This document shows, piece after piece, positions 18,928 through 28,313 of a stretch of 64,000 nucleotides of DNA. A model generated the notes under the pieces. It searched no databases. It was not told the origin of the DNA and saw only the letters and a program-made list of their open reading frames with translations. A program made the translations under genes and the position numbers. Position 1 is the stretch's first letter, and each line of letters starts with the position of its first letter. The DNA is from PVC group bacterium (GTDB lineage: Bacteria; Verrucomicrobiota; Kiritimatiellia; CAIKKV01; CAITUY01): assembly GCA_945870225.1 (NCBI GenBank), contig CAMBRF010000014.1:1-64000 (forward strand). Direction: 5' to 3'.

Positions 18928-20009
18928 TAGAGATAGTCCTCCGGCTTGACGTTCGGCGGGCAGCGGTGATCGCAGAACGGAATGAACCCGCCGCGTTCCA
19001 CGAGCGGAACCAGCGTCTTCATATAAGCCTTGATGGCGGCGGGCCCTTTACCCATCTCGATCTTGTCGAATCCACCCATAATGCGCAGATCCTTGCCGTA
19101 TTCCTTCAGTAGTTCAGCCGGGTGTGCGCAGCCGTTGACCTCAAAGGGGAAGAGGCAGTTGCAGCCGCCTTCCATCATGAGAGGCAGGATGGGTCGGACA
19201 TCTCCGTCGCAATCGATCCACCACAGGTTGATGCCGGCCGCCTTGAGGCGCTTGGAGATCCGCTTGTAGCGCGGCATCACGACCTCACGGAAGAAGTCGA
19301 CGGAAACGATCGGCCCATTCTTGAAGCAGATATCCTCCCAGCCCGAGGCGTAGTCAAAGTCAATATGGGGGAGGAGCTGGTCCAGCGCATGCTCCACCAT
19401 TTGACACGAGGTTTCCACCATGTCCTCCACCATGTCGGGGTAGTCGTAGCAGGCGTAGGCCAGTCCCTCGAAGGTCAGCATGTCGCGGACCTTGCCGATC
19501 ATCGACCCGCAACTGATGCCCAGCGGGTAGTCCCGGGTGGGGGGATGCTGCCGGATGATCTTCGCCACATCATACCGGCGGGCGGGATCGTCCAAGCGGA
19601 ATCGCTCCTCCTTGCACCGTTTCCAGTCGTCGGGGGTGACGATGCTGGCCCGCAGGTAGTGGGGGATGGTGTCATGGCCATCCCGGGGCACCTCGGCCAG
19701 CAGACCATCCCCGTTCATCAGGATCTTCGTGGTCGCGGTTTCCTCGATCACCGTGTTCGGGAACGACGGACTCATCCAGACATTCGTGTAAACGGCAGGC
19801 TGGCGGTCGAAGTTAAAGAAGAGGTCGGCGTCCGCGTTGTTGGTGATGCCGTTCTTAACGAAGAGATCCCACTCCTTGAAGTTCTCCTCCCAATAGCCGA
19901 ATTCCATGTTAAAGCACCGGTCGACCGGTTTGTACTGCATCTGGTTGTTAAACCGTTCGCGATCGGTCAGGGTGCCTTTCCACTTCGGGCGGCAAGGGGT
20001 GATGGCCAT
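18888..20009 (-). CDS. Uroporphyrinogen decarboxylase-like family protein (methyltransferase/UroD superfamily)
   Basis: IDCDGDVRPILPLMMEGGCNCLFPFEV, GGFIPFCDHRCPPNV; lacks the HemE N-terminal RQAGRY motif. Confidence 0.82.
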   Translation of the reverse strand: MAITPCRPKWKGTLTDRERFNNQMQYKPVDRCFNMEFGYWEENFKEWDLFVKNGITNNADADLFFNFDRQPAVYTNVWMSPSFPNTVIEETATTKILMNGDGLLAEVPRDGHDTIPHYLRASIVTPDDWKRCKEERFRLDDPARRYDVAKIIRQHPPTRDYPLGISCGSMIGKVRDMLTFEGLAYACYDYPDMVEDMVETSCQMVEHALDQLLPHIDFDYASGWEDICFKNGPIVSVDFFREVVMPRYKRISKRLKAAGINLWWIDCDGDVRPILPLMMEGGCNCLFPFEVNGCAHPAELLKEYGKDLRIMGGFDKIEMGKGPAAIKAYMKTLVPLVERGGFIPFCDHRCPPNVKPEDYLYYLDLKEQMFGMQ

Positions 20010-20045
20010 GGGCGCGATCCTTTCGTTGTCCGAACTTGACCGACT

Positions 20046-21254
20046 CTACTTTTTGGCGATCTTGACGCCTTTGAAGCGGCCAATGACCGGCAGCGGTCCG
20101 ACGATGGGGCGGGCGTAGTCGAAAAACGCCTGCGTGACGTCGTTGCCGCTCTTGTTGATGAAGTTGTCCGGAACATGCCGTGTTTCCTTGGACACGCTGG
20201 CCAACGGAACGCGCTCGAAGTAAACCGCGTATGTCTTGCCGGGCTTGCGGCGGATGGCGATCGAGCCGCTGGGTTCCTTGCCCTTCAGGGCTTCCTTCAC
20301 CGCCAGTGTGCCCACGGTACGGGCTTCCTTGGCGTCCACGGCGCTCACGACGCCGGGGAAGGACCGCTGCAGGTAGCCGAAGGTGTCGGCCCGGACGCGG
20401 GTGATTTTGGTGCGGTTCTTGATTTCCGTGGCCAGCAGGTCGCCGAGTGCACCGGTGCCGCTGAGCTGCACATTGCCGTGTGAATCCACTTCCTTTGAAA
20501 ATTTGGCGGCGATCGCAGTGCCGTCCGCATCCGCAATACCTTCCGAGACGGCGATCACGCAACGGCCCAGTTTTTTGTAAGTGGTTTCGACATCAGCCGC
20601 GAACTGGTCCATGGAGAAGGGGCGTTCGGGCAGGTAGATCAGGTGAGGTCCGTCATCGGGATAGACTCGGGCCAGGGCGGCGGCGGCGGTCAGGAAGCCG
20701 GCGTGGCGGCCCATGATCACGTTGATCTTGACGCCGGGCAGGGCTCGGCTGTCGAGGTTGTCGCCCATGCTGGCGCAAGCCACGAACTTGGCGGCGCTGC
20801 CGAAGCCGGGGGTATGGTCGTTTTCCCGCAGATCGTTGTCGATCGTCTTGGGAATGTGATAACAGCGCAGGTCGTAGCCGACCTGCTTGGCCACCTCGTT
20901 GATGATGTGGGTGGCTTCGGCTGAATCATTGCCGCCGATATAGAAATAATAGCGGATATCGTACTTCTTCAGGATTTCAAAGACCTTGACGCACTCCTCG
21001 TCCGTCGGCTTTTTGCGGGCCGAGCCGAGGGCGGAGGCCGGGGTATTGGCGACCTGCTCGAGGGTCTTCAGGCTTTCCTTGCGGAGGTCAATGAAGTTCT
21101 CCTCGAGAATCCCCTTCATGCCATGCAGGGTTCCGTAAATGCCTCCGATTTCCTTCATCTGCTTGGCTTGCAGGACGGCGCCCACAAGGCTCTGGTTGAT
21201 GACGACCGTCGGGCCGCCGCTTTGTCCGATCAGCATGTTGCCTTTTTTAGCCAT
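20046..21254 (-). CDS. pfp: Pyrophosphate-dependent 6-phosphofructokinase
   Basis: IGQSGGPTVVINQS, GGNDS and PKTIDND (Asp and Lys determinants of PPi-dependence), MGRHAGFLTAA. Confidence 0.92.
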   Translation of the reverse strand: MAKKGNMLIGQSGGPTVVINQSLVGAVLQAKQMKEIGGIYGTLHGMKGILEENFIDLRKESLKTLEQVANTPASALGSARKKPTDEECVKVFEILKKYDIRYYFYIGGNDSAEATHIINEVAKQVGYDLRCYHIPKTIDNDLRENDHTPGFGSAAKFVACASMGDNLDSRALPGVKINVIMGRHAGFLTAAAALARVYPDDGPHLIYLPERPFSMDQFAADVETTYKKLGRCVIAVSEGIADADGTAIAAKFSKEVDSHGNVQLSGTGALGDLLATEIKNRTKITRVRADTFGYLQRSFPGVVSAVDAKEARTVGTLAVKEALKGKEPSGSIAIRRKPGKTYAVYFERVPLASVSKETRHVPDNFINKSGNDVTQAFFDYARPIVGPLPVIGRFKGVKIAKK

Positions 21255-21365
21255 GGCCTGTTTCTCCTTTGATGGTTTTGTTCAGGAATTCTTGAAAAAC
21301 GGGCACAATGTGACACAGCAACCGGAGTGGATCAAGAAGAAAGGGAGTCAGTAGCTTCCCATAAA

Positions 21366-21442
21366 AATCCTAATCGTAATCTTAATCGTAATCGTAATGT
21401 GTTGCCCAAGAATGGATTATGATTAAGATTACGATTAGGATT
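21366..21442. repeat. Large inverted repeat built from TAATCG/TAATCT units
   Basis: AATCCTAATCGTAATCTTAATC (21366-21387) and its exact reverse complement GATTAAGATTACGATTAGGATT (21421-21442). Confidence 0.9.
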
Positions 21443-21593
21443 ATGAGTAAAATTCAAAAATCACAGTTTCTCAAACGTGTCAAAATTATCATCAAATGCG
21501 GGATTGTACTGGCTCCAATTTGAATTTCTTGGCCGGTATTGACGTTTCGGGGGTTGGTGATTACCTTCTGCTTCTCGATCTAAGGAACATACC

Positions 21594-22817
21594 ATGACAA
21601 CAGGCGGTATATCGGTACGCGAATTCGGGGCGAAGGGTGATGGGACGGCGGATGACGGCTCTGCGTTTGAGAAGGCCATACAATCGGGGCGTCGTCCGAT
21701 TTTCGTTCCTGCGGGAACGTACCGGCTGGGCCGTTCGATCAGGCTCTCATCGGGAACACATATTATAGCTCACCCAGAGGCCTTTATCCTGCTGGGCGAC
21801 CATGCGGGTGTCGATACGGACACTTATCTGCTCACGAACGCCGATCACCGGAACGGTAACGAGGACATCCGGGTTGAGGGTGGTATCTGGGACGGCAACA
21901 ACCTGGCCAATCCCCGCGGGCCGGATGCGCCCGGCAGTTACACGGGGGTTCTGGCCCATTTTCGGAATGTCCGGAACCTGACGCTTCGAGATATGATTCT
22001 GCGAAATTCCGAAACGTACAACATTCTGCTCACGGAAACACGGCAGTTCCTGGTCGAGCATATCACCTTCCAATCCACCACGATTCGCAACAATCAGGAC
22101 GGTGTGCATGTTGGCGGGGGGTGCGAGGATGGTCTCATCTGCAACATCCGCGCCCATGGCAGAATGACGCCGAATGATGACGTTGTGCCGCTGGTGGCGG
22201 ATGACGCCCTCCATCGGGCGCAGAATCTCGCTACGACTTGCGGGCCGATCCGGCGCATACGGGTTCATTCAATCAGCGCGGAGGATTGTCACAGCTTCGT
22301 ACGACTGGCCAGCGTGTGGTCGCCCATCGAGGACGTGGAAATCAGCGGTGTTCGAGGCGGATGTGAGGCTTGCGCGGTGAACGCCGACGCCCTGCGCTAC
22401 TGTCGGGTGCCCGTGTTTGACCCGGCCAAGCCGCCCTTTCCGGATGGGGCAGGACTCCTGAAGAATATCCGCCTTTCTGATTTCGAGGTCTGGAAGACGC
22501 TGGGACTGGGAGCCGCCGCTGTGCAGGGCACCCCCTTGTTGCTGCTGGAGACGCGGATGAGTCAATTCAGCATCAAGCGTTTCCGGCGGGTCTGGGCGCG
22601 GGATGCCGGCCCCGAGGTCCCGACGATCCGCATGGCCCATACGGGGGTCAGGGAAGTCGTAATCGAAGACCTTGCTGACGCCGGGAGGGAGAGTCTTTTT
22701 CACACTTCGGCTGACGTCGTCGCTGACACCGCCGGCAAACTGGCGTTATCGCTCCGGCCCGACCAGAAGTTCGCCTCGCACGCCGGTTCATTCAGCCTGC
22801 TGAGCGTCGATCCATGA
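21594..22817 (+). CDS. Right-handed beta-helix (GH28/pectate-lyase superfamily) protein
   Basis: SVREFGAKGDGTADDGSAFEKAI...FVPAGTYRLGRSIRLSSGT; repeated beta-helix coils; VGGGCEDGLICNIRAHG. Confidence 0.84.
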   Translation: MTTGGISVREFGAKGDGTADDGSAFEKAIQSGRRPIFVPAGTYRLGRSIRLSSGTHIIAHPEAFILLGDHAGVDTDTYLLTNADHRNGNEDIRVEGGIWDGNNLANPRGPDAPGSYTGVLAHFRNVRNLTLRDMILRNSETYNILLTETRQFLVEHITFQSTTIRNNQDGVHVGGGCEDGLICNIRAHGRMTPNDDVVPLVADDALHRAQNLATTCGPIRRIRVHSISAEDCHSFVRLASVWSPIEDVEISGVRGGCEACAVNADALRYCRVPVFDPAKPPFPDGAGLLKNIRLSDFEVWKTLGLGAAAVQGTPLLLLETRMSQFSIKRFRRVWARDAGPEVPTIRMAHTGVREVVIEDLADAGRESLFHTSADVVADTAGKLALSLRPDQKFASHAGSFSLLSVDP

Positions 22818-22830
22818 AAAATTCCGACTA

Positions 22831-22871
22831 ACCCATTTGAGAACGACGGGCAAGCCCGCGCCTCAATGGGT
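22831..22871 (+). other. Nested intergenic hairpin (possible terminator or processing hairpin, no strong T-tract)
   Basis: ACCCATTTGAG / CTCAATGGGT with one bulge, enclosing GGGC-AA-GCCC, between the beta-helix and GH29 genes. Confidence 0.6.
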
Positions 22872-22972
22872 GCGTTCGTCCTCCAGCCCCATCCTATTAT
22901 CATCTTGTTGATTGTGTTTCCGCCTCAGGTTTGGCACCTTTCGCCACTGTCTTTCCCCAAGGAGGATATTTT

Positions 22973-24001
22973 ATGGCAATGGATGACAAGGCTGGCGGAC
23001 TGCAACGTTTATCCCAAAACAGGCTCGATCAATTCCGAGCCTTGCAATATGGCATGTTTATCCATTTCGGGATGACCACCTTCCATGGCATTACTTTGGA
23101 TGGCAATGCCCGGCGAATCATTGCCTATGATCGCGCCCCCGTGGAACTCTACAAGCCGACCGCCCTCGACGTCGAACAATGGGTGCGCGTCGCCTCCGAG
23201 GCGGGGATGAAATACCTCGTGTTGACGGCCAAGCACCACACGGGCTTCTGCCTGTGGCCGAGCGCACAGACCGCCTACCACGTCGGCAACAGCGCCGACA
23301 AGACCGATGTCATCGCGGCGTTTGTCAAAGCCTGCCGCAAGTACGGGATGAAGATCGGGCTCTACTATGCCTGCTGGGACGAGTGCAAGGAACACCGGTT
23401 TGGGTCCAAGGTGGTCTCGGATGTGGGGTGGGGACCTGACTATACGACTCATGAATACCGCCAGTTTCAACTCAGGCAGATCGAGGAGCTTTTAACCGGC
23501 TATGGGCCGATCGACGAGTTCTGGATCGATATTCCCCGGTATCTCGGGCCGGAAGGACGGCAGGTTCAGTATGACCAGATCGCACGCCTCCAGCCGGAGT
23601 GCATCATCAGCTATAATCAGGGGTTCAGTTCGGGCGATACCCTCGATACCGTGGAATCATGGCCGACGGATATCTGCACCATGGAGCGGCGTCTGCCGTC
23701 AAACCCCCGAAATCCGGTGCAGAACTATAATGCCATGTGGCATCTTAAAATACCCGGCCAGCCGGAAGGGCTCTATTACATTCCCGGCGAGGTGTGCGAC
23801 ACGATCGGGCGGAGTTGGTTCCATGTCGAGGGCGATGTGCCACGCTCTGATGCCGAACTTCTCGGAATGTACCTGGTCTGCCGTGAGCGCGGCGTGAATT
23901 TCCTGTTCAATGTCCCGCCCGATCAAAGGGGCATCATTCCTGAGATGCACGTTTCCGCGCTGATGCGGTTGAAGGCTAATTTGTCGAAACTGGGCATGTG
24001 A
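22973..24001 (+). CDS. Alpha-L-fucosidase (GH29)-like
   Basis: LQYGMFIHFGMTTFHG, YLVLTAKHHTGFCLWPS, PIDEFWIDIP (nucleophile Asp strand); SD GGAGG before ATG 22973. Confidence 0.87.
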   Translation: MAMDDKAGGLQRLSQNRLDQFRALQYGMFIHFGMTTFHGITLDGNARRIIAYDRAPVELYKPTALDVEQWVRVASEAGMKYLVLTAKHHTGFCLWPSAQTAYHVGNSADKTDVIAAFVKACRKYGMKIGLYYACWDECKEHRFGSKVVSDVGWGPDYTTHEYRQFQLRQIEELLTGYGPIDEFWIDIPRYLGPEGRQVQYDQIARLQPECIISYNQGFSSGDTLDTVESWPTDICTMERRLPSNPRNPVQNYNAMWHLKIPGQPEGLYYIPGEVCDTIGRSWFHVEGDVPRSDAELLGMYLVCRERGVNFLFNVPPDQRGIIPEMHVSALMRLKANLSKLGM

Positions 24002-24010
24002 GGTTTCGAT

Positions 24011-25717
24011 ATGAAACTTGGACTTTCAACCGATTATGGTTCGCCCCATCACTGGGAACGCCTGATTGACTTCGCGGAACGGCATGATGTGGATCGCCTG
24101 GTGTTCTGGGGCGACTACTCGTTTGCCGGCTTTACGCCGCCCTGCCTCTTTTCCCCCTGGCCGGAGGCATTAACTGCGGAACAGAGCCTCGCCCGTCAGC
24201 ACGTTCGGGACCGCATGTCCGATGCGGCGGGGCGGACGGCTGGCTCGGGTCGTGAGTTCTGGTATGTCTTTCAAGTGCTGATGCTCCCGCCGATTGAACA
24301 ATCAAAAAAGGTGTGGCCCGAATTGTTCAACGCGCACGGAGAGCCGGACATGTCACACCCGCTGATCGGGAAGCTTATCAGGCACCAGCTTGAGGATCTC
24401 CTGACCGTGGCACCGAACTTGCATGGCCTTGAACTGTGGATTATGGAATGTGCCAGCATTGTCCTGTCGAATCTCCGCCACCAGTCGATGACCGTGGATC
24501 AGATGGTTGAACGTGTCATCGACATCGTTGACGGGTTCTGCCGTGAGAAGGGCTTGCGGCTGGCGGTGGACCTGCACACGGCTGGCGGACATAAGCCGAT
24601 GCTCGATGCGATTTTGACGGCAGCCGCGCGGCGGCCGCACATGCTGGTTAGCGGCGACAATGTCATTGGCGATTTTCATTTGAAGTTGCCGTTTAACGAG
24701 CATCTTCGGAAGGCGGCGCGCACGAATCCGGTACAGGTTCATTTTGATCTCAACGGTGAATACTGGGGGCGGAATTTCACGCCGACCGTGGCCTTGACTC
24801 AGTATACGGAGCATATTGCCGCCGCCAGGGCTCTTGGAGCCGAGTATCTCGATGGTCGAATTTCCACAGGGCACGACTGCGGAGCGCCGCATGACAATGT
24901 CCTGCCGTCGCGGCGGAAGTTCTATCCTGCGCTTCAGAACTTGCAACCCGGCACCCCGCTGCCGCCGAATATTCAAGTTTGTTGTTTTGATACATTGGGC
25001 GGTTGTAACGCGGAGTATTTTCTTCGCCATGCCCGTGACCCGGAAGTTCAGACTGGCCCCGTGGTTCGGGAATTTCTCGCTACTGAATTCGGGCCGGATG
25101 TGGGGGCGCTGGCGTGGCTGCTGGAAAATCTGGAACCGGTCAATGGTCGGATCTTCTTTACCGACAAGAATTATGCCGGTGCTCAGTCCATGCTTACCCA
25201 TGTCTGGCTTGAGTCGTTTTGGGCAATGGATGTTCACTTTACAGCCCCGGCGGGCACTCCTTTGTCGGCGGTGGAAGCCGCGACAACACGTGATCAATCC
25301 GCTGGCCGGGCGGCGTTTTCCGGTTGGCCGGTGCCGGTGGGGCATCGTGTAGCCGGACCGCAGGCCATCCTCGCCGAGAAACAACTCGCGGTGGCGGAGA
25401 CGCAGGCATTTCTTGAACTCGCGCGGCAGGCGACGGCTCATTTCCCTGTGGCCCAACGTGAGTTCGTTGTGCGCCAGTTCGTTGATCTGGTCAGGCGTGC
25501 GCGTACGGCGGCGGTACTGCAGGAGGCCATGGTTCACTTCTTCCACCTCAAGCGCGGCGTGACCAATGGCGCGATTCCCGATCGGAAGCGGCTGGCTGAA
25601 CTTGTCTCGGAATTACAAGTCCTGTCCGCTGAGTGGCTCCAACACTATCCGGATGACCGGTGGAAAATGGCGGTGGTTCTCCAAGCCTGGCTTAAAACAA
25701 TGCAGCAAGTATCATGA
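24011..25717 (+). CDS. Unassigned probable TIM-barrel glycoside hydrolase-like protein, copy 1
   Basis: Intact 568 aa ORF; motifs LHGLELWIMECASIVLS, LRLAVDLHTAGGHK, VQVHFDLNGEYWGRNFTP shared with its paralogue at 28314. Confidence 0.75.
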   Translation: MKLGLSTDYGSPHHWERLIDFAERHDVDRLVFWGDYSFAGFTPPCLFSPWPEALTAEQSLARQHVRDRMSDAAGRTAGSGREFWYVFQVLMLPPIEQSKKVWPELFNAHGEPDMSHPLIGKLIRHQLEDLLTVAPNLHGLELWIMECASIVLSNLRHQSMTVDQMVERVIDIVDGFCREKGLRLAVDLHTAGGHKPMLDAILTAAARRPHMLVSGDNVIGDFHLKLPFNEHLRKAARTNPVQVHFDLNGEYWGRNFTPTVALTQYTEHIAAARALGAEYLDGRISTGHDCGAPHDNVLPSRRKFYPALQNLQPGTPLPPNIQVCCFDTLGGCNAEYFLRHARDPEVQTGPVVREFLATEFGPDVGALAWLLENLEPVNGRIFFTDKNYAGAQSMLTHVWLESFWAMDVHFTAPAGTPLSAVEAATTRDQSAGRAAFSGWPVPVGHRVAGPQAILAEKQLAVAETQAFLELARQATAHFPVAQREFVVRQFVDLVRRARTAAVLQEAMVHFFHLKRGVTNGAIPDRKRLAELVSELQVLSAEWLQHYPDDRWKMAVVLQAWLKTMQQVS

Positions 25718-25730
25718 TGGCTCGCGCCTC

Positions 25731-25817
25731 CTGCCGCCTTGCGCGGCAGGGGCGAGAGATTGTGGGGAAAGCGAAATTTTCCCCACAATCTGTTCACCCG
25801 CGACACAAGGTCGCGGG
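25731..25817 (+). repeat. Three-hairpin intergenic element, copy B
   Basis: H1 CTGCCGC-CTTGC-GCGGCAG (25731-25749); H2 AGATTGTGGGGAAA/TTTCCCCACAATCT (25757-25770/25778-25791); H3 CCCGCGAC-ACAAG-GTCGCGGG (25797-25817). Confidence 0.9.
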
Positions 25818-25852
25818 GGTTCCTTACGATTGAGGAATAGCTGGAATTATTT

Positions 25853-28291
25853 ATGAGTTCAAACGATATGCAGGTTACGGATGCCGAGCGGGCTGATGTG
25901 ACACGCTGGATCACCGCAAAGATCAAGGGTGAGCAGGAGAGGCCCGAGTATGCGGCAGAATTGGCGGTCATAGCCTCCCAATGGGGGCAGCCGCGCCTTA
26001 ATACTCATCCTTACGGTCATAAGTTAACTGTTTCCGGCCGCACCATGTCGGACGGGCTTTACTGTCATGCCAATTGCCGAATGGCGGTATTGTTGCCGGG
26101 GCGGGCCCGGCGGTTGACCGCCTTGTGCGGGGTGGAGAGCAATCGGGAGACCAGCCCCGGTGGCGGGAATGTGGTGTTTGCCGTCAGTGCCGGCGGGAAG
26201 GAGTATTTCCGCTCTGCCGTACAGCACGAGGGAATGCCGGTCGTTACGGTTGACGTGGCGCTTGATGGCGAGAATCTTATTGTTCTCGAAACCGGCGATG
26301 GCGGATTGGGTATTTCCTACTGCCAGGGTGTGTGGGGGGAAGCCGTGGTCACCCTCGAAGACGGTTCCTCTTTCAGACTAGGTAGTCTTACTCTCCGCTC
26401 CGCTTTGCCCCGGGGTGCTTATGAGGCCGGGGACCCTTTTTCATTCCAATACGGAGGCCAGCCTTCCGGTGCGTTGCTGAAAAACTGGGGCCGCGAGGTC
26501 ACCACCAGCAGGATCGATGACCGGCGGACGCGTCATCTGCTGAAATGGGTTGATCCTGCGACCCGATTGACCGTGCGATGCGAAGGTGTGCAGTATCACG
26601 ACTTTCCTGTTGTGGAGTGGACAACCTACCTCCGCAATGACGGGTCCCGCGATACGCCTCTTATTGAATCGCTGCAGGGACTCGACATGCGATTCGAGCG
26701 TGATGGCGATGGAGACGAGTTTGTTCTGCATCACCATTGCGGGTCACCGAACTCGCCGGCGGACTATGAACCGCGACAGCAGCGGTTGGCGGCGGAATCA
26801 ACTTTCACGCTTGCCGCAGGCGGCGGGCGCGGGAGCAATGCCAACTGGCCTTATTTCAATGTGGCGCGGGGGACGGACGGCGTAATGATCGTGGTTGGCT
26901 GGCCGGGACAGTGGGCGACGACGTTTACCAGGGATCACGACCGCGGGCTGGCTATTACGGCGGGCCAGGAACTGACCCGGTTTGTTCTGCATCCCGGTGA
27001 AGAGGTTCGGACCCCCTTGATGGCGCTGCTGTTCTGGCGGGGCGACCGCATCCGGTCGCATAATTTATGGCGCCGGTGGATGCTGGCCCACAATGTGCCG
27101 CGTGACAACGAAGGCCAGTTGCCCGCCACGCAACTGCTCGCCTGTGCCACCGTTCTATTTCCGAAATTGATCGGGACCCAGGAGGAGGAAATCGCCTGCA
27201 TCAACCGCTATCGCGAGGAACAGATTCCCCTGCAATGGTGGTGGATTGATGCCGGATGGTTTCACAATGAAGGGTGGTGGCCGTATGTGCAGGACTGGGA
27301 TGTGGATCGCAAGCGATATCCGGGAGGTATACGTGCCGTCAGCGACTATGTCCATGCCGCCGGCATGAAGATGGTGCTCTGGTTTGAACCCGAGCGTGTG
27401 TTTGAACATAACTGGCTGGCCACCCAGCATCCGGAATGGAATCTGGGGACGGGGCAGTTCCGGTTGTTGGATCTGGGCAACAAGGAAGCCTGGGACTGGC
27501 TCGTTAATCACGTCGACCGCGTGTTAACGGAGGAGGGGATTGATCTCTATCGTCAGGATTTCAATACGGATCCGCTTGGCTACTGGCGGGAAAATGATGC
27601 GCCGGATCGGCAGGGTATGACGGAGATGCGCTACATCCAAGGGTATCTGGCCTTCTGGGATGAGTTGCGCCGCCGTCATCCCGGGATGTTGATCGACTCC
27701 TGTGCGGCCGGTGGCCGACGCAACGATCTGGAGACCATGCGACGGGCCATTCCGTTGTGGCGCACGGATTACAACTATGAGGAGCCGGTGGGGACCCATG
27801 CCATTACTCATGGCATCTCGATGTGGCTTCCCTACCATGGCGGCGGGGTAAATCAAACGGACACCTATCGATTCCGCAGTTCGATGACGCCGTGGTTCAA
27901 TTGCTTGTTCGATGTGCGGCGCCGCGATGTCGATTATGACCTCATCCGTCGCCAGATCAGTCAGTGGCGGGAAGTGGCTGACTTTTTCCTGGCCGATTTT
28001 TATCCCCTCCTGCCCTACAGTCGCGGCGCAGATGACTGGATGGCGTGGCAGTTCCATAGTCCCGAAAAGGGTGCCGGTATGATCCAGGCCTTTCGTCATG
28101 CGGAAAGTGTCTTTATCCATGCTGTGATTCCCTTGAAGGGGTTGGACCCGGTCGTTCGATATGAAGTGAAGGATCTGGAGACCGGACAAATCCAGATTGC
28201 TGCGGGTTCGGACTTATTGAAAAAGGGATTGCCTGTAATCATTCAGGAACAACCTGGATCTGTGTTGATGTCGTACCGCAAGATTGAATGA
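25853..28291 (+). CDS. GH36-type alpha-galactosidase with N-terminal NPCBM-like domain, copy 1
   Basis: WWWIDAGWF, KMVLWFEPERV, IDLYRQDFNTDP, DSCAAGGRRNDLETMRRAIPLWRTDYN; N-terminal NPCBM-like segment. Confidence 0.87.
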   Translation: MSSNDMQVTDAERADVTRWITAKIKGEQERPEYAAELAVIASQWGQPRLNTHPYGHKLTVSGRTMSDGLYCHANCRMAVLLPGRARRLTALCGVESNRETSPGGGNVVFAVSAGGKEYFRSAVQHEGMPVVTVDVALDGENLIVLETGDGGLGISYCQGVWGEAVVTLEDGSSFRLGSLTLRSALPRGAYEAGDPFSFQYGGQPSGALLKNWGREVTTSRIDDRRTRHLLKWVDPATRLTVRCEGVQYHDFPVVEWTTYLRNDGSRDTPLIESLQGLDMRFERDGDGDEFVLHHHCGSPNSPADYEPRQQRLAAESTFTLAAGGGRGSNANWPYFNVARGTDGVMIVVGWPGQWATTFTRDHDRGLAITAGQELTRFVLHPGEEVRTPLMALLFWRGDRIRSHNLWRRWMLAHNVPRDNEGQLPATQLLACATVLFPKLIGTQEEEIACINRYREEQIPLQWWWIDAGWFHNEGWWPYVQDWDVDRKRYPGGIRAVSDYVHAAGMKMVLWFEPERVFEHNWLATQHPEWNLGTGQFRLLDLGNKEAWDWLVNHVDRVLTEEGIDLYRQDFNTDPLGYWRENDAPDRQGMTEMRYIQGYLAFWDELRRRHPGMLIDSCAAGGRRNDLETMRRAIPLWRTDYNYEEPVGTHAITHGISMWLPYHGGGVNQTDTYRFRSSMTPWFNCLFDVRRRDVDYDLIRRQISQWREVADFFLADFYPLLPYSRGADDWMAWQFHSPEKGAGMIQAFRHAESVFIHAVIPLKGLDPVVRYEVKDLETGQIQIAAGSDLLKKGLPVIIQEQPGSVLMSYRKIE

Positions 28292-28313
28292 AAAAGATAG
28301 GATTGAGACCATT

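Noticed and set aside
24353-25546. 397-aa antisense ORF, with a similar one at 29298-30086
   Set aside because: Both are the antisense shadow of the duplicated probable TIM-barrel gene; their similarity only reflects the duplication.
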